From NCBI GenBank assembly GCA_000437515.1, contig FR898464.1, forward strand, positions 21,651-31,212: a stretch of 9,562 nt of DNA, written 5' to 3'. This document shows positions 5,209 through 9,562 of this stretch, in pieces. A program made the position numbers and the translations under genes. The notes beneath the pieces are model-generated. The model saw nothing but the letters and a program-made list of their open reading frames with translations, had not been told where the DNA came from and searched no databases. The stretch comes from Acidiphilium sp. CAG:727 (GTDB lineage: Bacteria; Bacillota; Clostridia; Christensenellales; Borkfalkiaceae). The stretch's first letter is position 1. The number at the start of each line of letters is the position of its first letter.

Positions 5209-7836
5209 ATGCCGGACAAACAAAGCGACGCATACGATCTTGATACAAAAATCGACGAATTTCTTACGCCTCATACCGTAAAAAAAGAAAAAAAGCATAA
5301 GTCGACGAACAAAAATAAACTTCCCGAAGAAGTTTTACCCGAAGACAGGTTCAAGCCTGATCCTAAATACGGTCTGACCGGCGAACAAGTACTTATCCGT
5401 CAGTCTCAATACCAATGCAACGTAAAAGGGCGACAATATTCAAAGTCGATAGGAAAAATTATCTGCTCGAATCTGTTTACGTTTTTCAACCTGCTTTGCG
5501 TCGTTTGTCTTGCGGCGTTGCTTTTCGTAAATTCCCAAGCAAAAACTCCCGATGAAAAAGTAGGTATTTTTAACTTCACGTTCGTCGTTATTTACGGTTG
5601 CAATCTTGCGATAGGAATTATTCAGGAGATTAAAGCCAAAAAGACGATTGAAAAATTATCGCTTCTGAACGAGCCTGTCGCTCACGTCGTGCGAAACGGT
5701 GAAAACACAGATATTCCCGTCAACGAAATTGTTTTAGACGACGTAGTCAGATACTCCACGGGCAATCAGATATCCGTCGACGGAACGCTTTTATCGGGTA
5801 TGCTCGAAGTAAACGAGTCAATACTTACAGGCGAAAGCGTTCCCGTTAAGAAGAAAGTCGGAGATCGGGTACTTGCAGGCAGTTTCGTTGTAAGCGGAAA
5901 CGCTTTGATTGTAGCGGACAAAGTCGGAGAATCCAGATATATTCAACAATTATCCGCGAAAGCGAAAAAATACAAAAAGCCTTCGTCCGAACTTATGTCT
6001 ACCCTTACCTGGATAATAAGAGTTATAGGTATCTTGATTATTCCGATAAGTATAGGCGTGCTATTGACGAATAAAGCGGTTTTAATTGCCAATCCTATAT
6101 CACGCGACGATAAAATTTACGCTGTCGCGGGCAAATTGACTCAACTCGGCGTTGTTGAAATGGTTAAAAGGACGACCTCGGTCGTTCTCGGAATGATTCC
6201 GTCCGGAATGTTTTTGCTTACCACACTTGCATTGGCTGTCGGCGTTATACGTCTTGCCGGCAAAAACACCTCCGTACAAGATATGTACGCCCTCGAAATG
6301 CTTGCGAGAGTAGACGTATTGTGCCTTGATAAAACGGGAACGATTACAGACGGAAGAATGAAGGTTTCTAACTGCGTTTTATTCAAGAGCGATTATAAAT
6401 ATACTATAAACGATATAGTTTCATCCATGCAGTACGCTTTGGAAGATAATAACCAGACCTCAACCGCTCTGCGCGCGTATTTCGGATCGGAAAAGAAGTT
6501 AGTGGCGATTAAAACTATCCCCTTCTCTTCCGCGCGGAAATATTCGGCCGTTTCGTTTTCGGACGGAATATCAGCCGTCGGCTCGTTTGCTTTGGGCGCG
6601 CCCGAATTTATACTTCCCAAAAGCGCTATTCCGAGAGGCGTTTCAAGTCAGATAAAGCACTATACCGCAATGGGACAAAGAGTTTTAATGCTTGCCCATT
6701 CCGAAAAACCGATTATCGGCGATCAGTTGCCGAGCGATATGAAACCCTTCGCTATAATAACGTTGAGCGACAATATACGTCGCGACGCTATTCAGACCAT
6801 CGAATGGTTCAAGAAAAACGAAGTCAACGTAAAGGTAATTTCAGGCGATAATCCCGTAACGGTTTCGGAAGTTGCAAAACGGGCCGGCGTCGAAGGCGCG
6901 GATAAATACGTAAGTCTTGAAGGAATGAGCGAAGCCGACGTTATAGCGTGCGCCACGAAATATAACGTTTTCGGAAGAGTTACCCCCGAACAAAAGGCAA
7001 TACTCGTAAAAGCGTTAAAACATGCCGGACATACCGTAGCAATGACGGGCGACGGCGTAAACGATATTCTTGCGATGAAAGAAGCCCACTGTTCTATAAC
7101 GGTCGCTTCGGGAAGCGACGCAACGAAGAACATAGCGCACATAGTTTTAATGGATAATAACTTCAATTCTATGCCGCACGTGGTTGCCGAAGGAAGAAGA
7201 GTAATTAATAATATCGAAAAATCTTCTTCGTTGTTCTTAATGAAAACGTTATTTACGTTGGTCTTTGCGATAATTTCGATTGCAAGAAAAGCAATGTTTC
7301 CGTTTGACAGTCAGATGATGATGCTGCTCGAAGTGTTTGTAATCGGTATAGGATCGTTCTTCTTGTCTATGCAGGCCAACACGAATAAAGTCAACGGTAA
7401 GTTTGTGAGTTACTTATTTTCTCACGCAATACCGGGCGCTTGTATTTTAATATTTAACGTTTTAATAATAGAAGTAGTTTCTACGTATTGTTTCGCGCCG
7501 TCGGATAAAATAGCCGATTTGCAAAAGACGTTTAACGTCGCGGCGCTGACACTCGGCGGCATAGCCAATATGCATATTATATCTAAGCCGTATAACGCAT
7601 ACAGAGGCATTCTTATATCGCTGGTAACTGCTGCGTCGCTTATATTTATGTGTTCGGATACGCTGATGGGAATGATGTCATTACCGTCCTTATTATCCGA
7701 TATATACTATTATTGGGGTTATATCGCCTTGATTATAGGGCTCGTATTGTTTGACGTATTACTCGGTACGTGGATGACTAAACTAATCGAATACGTAACG
7801 AAAGCAATAAAACGCCTGCCTATCAGGCAAAGATAA
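5209..7836 (+). CDS. P-type cation-transporting ATPase, CtpE-like
   Basis: 875 residues, a complete P-type ATPase that should use ATP to move a cation across the cytoplasmic membrane. All catalytic signatures are present: actuator motif L-T207-G-E-S210, phosphorylation site D374-K-T-G-T378, nucleotide-domain segments FSSARK (439-444) and GAPE (463-466), G546-D547-N in the P domain, and hinge T613-G-D-G-V-N-D619. Hydrophobic segments fit about ten helices: two before the actuator domain (85-107, 118-140), two before the phosphorylation site (264-286, 322-348) and about six after 675. The fourth helix has GMIPSGM (328-334), where many relatives have PEG. The sequence around ARVDVLCLDKTG and PHVVAEGRRVINNIE resembles mycobacterial CtpE, a subgroup linked to calcium uptake; the ion here is not settled by sequence. 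A lysine-rich tail of about 54 residues precedes the conserved start GLTGEQV. AAGGAGA six to seven bases upstream supports the ATG. It is transcribed alone and ends at a terminator. Confidence 0.95.
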   Translation: MPDKQSDAYDLDTKIDEFLTPHTVKKEKKHKSTNKNKLPEEVLPEDRFKPDPKYGLTGEQVLIRQSQYQCNVKGRQYSKSIGKIICSNLFTFFNLLCVVCLAALLFVNSQAKTPDEKVGIFNFTFVVIYGCNLAIGIIQEIKAKKTIEKLSLLNEPVAHVVRNGENTDIPVNEIVLDDVVRYSTGNQISVDGTLLSGMLEVNESILTGESVPVKKKVGDRVLAGSFVVSGNALIVADKVGESRYIQQLSAKAKKYKKPSSELMSTLTWIIRVIGILIIPISIGVLLTNKAVLIANPISRDDKIYAVAGKLTQLGVVEMVKRTTSVVLGMIPSGMFLLTTLALAVGVIRLAGKNTSVQDMYALEMLARVDVLCLDKTGTITDGRMKVSNCVLFKSDYKYTINDIVSSMQYALEDNNQTSTALRAYFGSEKKLVAIKTIPFSSARKYSAVSFSDGISAVGSFALGAPEFILPKSAIPRGVSSQIKHYTAMGQRVLMLAHSEKPIIGDQLPSDMKPFAIITLSDNIRRDAIQTIEWFKKNEVNVKVISGDNPVTVSEVAKRAGVEGADKYVSLEGMSEADVIACATKYNVFGRVTPEQKAILVKALKHAGHTVAMTGDGVNDILAMKEAHCSITVASGSDATKNIAHIVLMDNNFNSMPHVVAEGRRVINNIEKSSSLFLMKTLFTLVFAIISIARKAMFPFDSQMMMLLEVFVIGIGSFFLSMQANTNKVNGKFVSYLFSHAIPGACILIFNVLIIEVVSTYCFAPSDKIADLQKTFNVAALTLGGIANMHIISKPYNAYRGILISLVTAASLIFMCSDTLMGMMSLPSLLSDIYYYWGYIALIIGLVLFDVLLGTWMTKLIEYVTKAIKRLPIRQR

Positions 7837-7838
7837 AT

Positions 7839-7868
7839 AACGGGTTGCCCAACGTGGCAACCCGTTTT
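7839..7868 (+). terminator. Rho-independent terminator of the CtpE-like ATPase gene
   Basis: Perfect 11-bp stem, AACGGGTTGCC (7839-7849) against GGCAACCCGTT (7856-7866), with a six-base loop and a short T-run (TTTT counting the last stem bases). It begins two bases after the TAA stop. The T-run is modest but the stem is GC-rich. Confidence 0.82.
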
Positions 7869-7884
7869 CATATATTTACGCGTC

Positions 7885-7916
7885 AAAAAAACCGACTGCT
7901 TGTCTGCAGTCGGTTT
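7885..7916 (-). terminator. Rho-independent terminator of the ispH-S1 gene
   Basis: Perfect 11-bp stem, AAACCGACTGC (7889-7899) against GCAGTCGGTTT (7906-7916), with a six-base loop. On the minus strand it is followed by seven T residues (7891-7885), so its polarity serves the leftward gene that stops at 7930. It may also help stop rightward transcription. Confidence 0.88.
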
Positions 7917-7929
7917 AATTCTTTGATTA

Positions 7930-9562
7930 TTACTTGTTAATAAGGTCGCCGAGCGAGATTCCGCCTACGCCGCCTTCAGACCATTCTCTGGGTTCGTCGT
8001 CGTTTGCATCAACCTTTTCTCTTCTGCCCTTTCTGTCGTGCTTCGCTTCGCCTTCCGCATCTTCTCTTCTCGGTCTTTCGGGAGCGGGAGTAAGAGCCTT
8101 AATCGAAAGCGTCATCTTTTCTTTTTCGGGATCGATTCCGAGAATCTTCGCTTCGACTTCATCGCCGACTTTCAGAACGGAAGTCGGGTTTTCAAGCCAT
8201 TCGTGAGAAATTTGCGAAACGTGAACGAGTCCGTCGATACCTTTTTCGACTTCAACGAACGCGCCGAAACTTACTATTCTTACGACCGTACCTTTGATAA
8301 CGTCGCCTACCGCATATTTATCGGCGGCAAGTTCCCACGGCTTCGGCTGGAGTTGTTTATATCCGAGCGAAACCTTCTTGGTTTCCTGATCGCATTTAAG
8401 AACTTTGAATTCGTACGCTTTATTAAGTTCGAGTACGTCTGCGGGAGTCTTCGCGTTGGTCCAACTTAAATCGGATATATGAGCAAGACAATCGAAACCG
8501 TTTACGTCTACGAACGCGCCGAACGCGGCAAATCTTACGACCGTACCCGTAACGACGTCGCCTTCGTGAATATTGGCGAAGAATTCGTCTTCTTTCGCCT
8601 TTTTGGCAGCGTCTCTTTCTGCCCTTTCCGCTTCAAGGATAACTCTCTGCGAACCGACGATTTGCTTCTTTCTGCCGTTGTTTTCAACTTTTTCGGCTTT
8701 AAGACGAAGCGTCTTGCCTACGAATTTTTCAAGGTCCTTAACGAATCCGATTCTGATCTGAGAAGACGGAACGAATATATCGTAGGAATGGAATTTAGCG
8801 GTAAGACCGCCTTTATTGAATCCCGTGCAAGTAACCGTGAACACTTCGCCGGCCTGAATCTTGGCGATGAGTTCTTCTTCTTCTTTCTGCGCGGCAATTG
8901 CTTTCTGAGACAACGCAACGGGGTTAAGTCCTACGATCATAACTTCGATTTCATCGCCGACTTTCTTGGCGTATTCCGCTTTGTCGTAGTTCTCGCAATC
9001 TATTTCTTCTTTCGGAAGCAATATTTCTTTCTTAGTGTTGTTGATATACAACATAAGACCGTCGTCGGTTGCGGACGATATAGTCGCAACGACTTTCTGA
9101 CCTCTTCTGAACTTCAATTGTTCGTCGCTCATAGCGGTCATTGCTTCTTCCATAGCATTCGAGTTTTTAACTTCTGTACTTTCCATTTTTAAGAAAACCT
9201 CCATTGATTGTCCGATGGGCGTCGACGCCCCCGCAACAATACCTACCTTTTTGAATTTTACTAATTTTATATAATCGAGATCGTTCGGATCGGAAACGGA
9301 AAACGTATTCGCGCAATTACTGCGGCAAATATCCGCAAGTTTTCGCGTGTTGCTGCTGCTTGCGCCGCCTATTACGACAATTGCATCGCAACTTTCGGAC
9401 AGCAATTCCGCTTCTTTTCGACGCTCTCTCGTAGTATAGCAAATTGTGGGAAAAACTTCAAGCGTTTTAACGCGTTTTTTATCAAAAAACGCTAAAATTT
9501 TTTGAAATTTCGTATCTGAATACGTCGTTTGAGCGACGAGGCAAATTTTGTCGTTTTCGGAT
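7930..9562 (-). CDS. ispH: IspH fused to four-domain ribosomal protein S1-like region (5' end missing)
   Basis: The reading frame is open to the right edge (first whole codon 9561-9559), so 543 residues are visible and roughly 160 N-terminal residues are expected outside. Residues 1 to about 125 are the C-terminal part of 4-hydroxy-3-methylbut-2-enyl diphosphate reductase, the last enzyme of the MEP isoprenoid pathway. Visible are CLVAQTT, the iron-sulfur cysteine C41 in PTICYTT, the substrate-binding SSNT (69-72) and GIVAGASTP (107-115). Four S1 RNA-binding domains follow at about 150-224, 236-310, 330-402 and 415-488. The last two are the most canonical, with GTVVRFAAFGAFV and GTVVRIVSFGAFV. 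A charged tail of about 55 residues ends in SLGDLINK. No stop or frameshift separates the two parts. Such fusions are annotated in Clostridia as bifunctional reductase/S1 proteins. An internal GGAGG and ATG may allow separate production of the S1 half. The gene ends 14 bases from a strong terminator. Confidence 0.94.
   Translation of the reverse strand, partial: SENDKICLVAQTTYSDTKFQKILAFFDKKRVKTLEVFPTICYTTRERRKEAELLSESCDAIVVIGGASSSNTRKLADICRSNCANTFSVSDPNDLDYIKLVKFKKVGIVAGASTPIGQSMEVFLKMESTEVKNSNAMEEAMTAMSDEQLKFRRGQKVVATISSATDDGLMLYINNTKKEILLPKEEIDCENYDKAEYAKKVGDEIEVMIVGLNPVALSQKAIAAQKEEEELIAKIQAGEVFTVTCTGFNKGGLTAKFHSYDIFVPSSQIRIGFVKDLEKFVGKTLRLKAEKVENNGRKKQIVGSQRVILEAERAERDAAKKAKEDEFFANIHEGDVVTGTVVRFAAFGAFVDVNGFDCLAHISDLSWTNAKTPADVLELNKAYEFKVLKCDQETKKVSLGYKQLQPKPWELAADKYAVGDVIKGTVVRIVSFGAFVEVEKGIDGLVHVSQISHEWLENPTSVLKVGDEVEAKILGIDPEKEKMTLSIKALTPAPERPRREDAEGEAKHDRKGRREKVDANDDEPREWSEGGVGGISLGDLINK
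9184..9202 (-). promoter_or_regulatory. Possible internal ribosome site and start for a free S1 protein
   Basis: On the minus strand GGAGG (9202-9198) lies 11 bases before an in-frame ATG (9186-9184), exactly at the junction between the IspH and S1 parts. Starting there would give a 418-residue four-domain protein (MESTEV...), about the size of stand-alone S1 homologues in Bacillota. The spacer is slightly long, and GGAGG is also simply the coding of Met-Glu-Val, so chance is possible. Confidence 0.4.

Noticed and set aside
8479..9192. A 237-codon open frame on the plus strand inside the S1 region
   Set aside because: It is antisense to a clear four-domain S1 coding sequence, has a low-complexity Phe/Arg-rich translation and no recognisable domain. 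Long antisense frames are expected from this gene's codon bias.
1..9562. CRISPR arrays, tRNAs, rRNAs, insertion sequences or phage genes
   Set aside because: I found no direct-repeat array, no cloverleaf-like sequence, no transposase or integrase motif and no terminal inverted repeats.

Overview
The window looks like a chromosomal segment from an anaerobic, low-to-mid GC member of the Bacillota, most likely class Clostridia. The two best clues are a gene fusing IspH to a four-domain ribosomal protein S1-like region, an arrangement known from Clostridia, and a polysaccharide deacetylase followed by an M16 peptidase, a pair that sits downstream of pnp in Bacillus and relatives (ylxY-ymxG). The exact lineage is a guess. 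I see no mobile element, CRISPR array, tRNA or rRNA.

Left block, minus strand (4976 down to 44): a probable operon of four genes. In transcription order these are an M29 aminopeptidase, a strikingly degenerate heavy-metal (P1B-like) P-type ATPase relative, a YlxY-like membrane-anchored polysaccharide deacetylase and an M16 zinc peptidase. The first two are joined by a TAATG stop/start overlap and the last two by a 14-bp overlap. Between the second and third genes lies a 61-bp gap with its own sigma-A-like promoter. An 11-bp inverted repeat in this gap would bury the deacetylase Shine-Dalgarno in any read-through transcript.

Middle (4977-5208): a divergent promoter region. It has a near-consensus sigma-A promoter facing left (TTGACT, 17 bp, TATAAT), another facing right (TTGAAA, 17 bp, extended TATAAT), and a group of palindromes midway between them.

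Right block: a full-length, catalytically intact P-type cation ATPase of the CtpE-like type on the plus strand (5209-7836), then a short convergent intergenic region with two strong hairpin terminators, one for each strand. On the minus strand lies the 3' part of ispH fused to S1, which runs off the right edge. Inside it a GGAGG followed by ATG could start a separate S1 protein.

The most interesting item is the degenerate P1B-like protein (2059-3744). It keeps the eight-helix layout and a recognisable nucleotide/phosphorylation region, but it has no TGE actuator motif, and DKTGT, the HP motif, TGD and GDGxND are all altered. It looks like a P-type ATPase converted to a non-transport role, and it is translationally coupled to an aminopeptidase.
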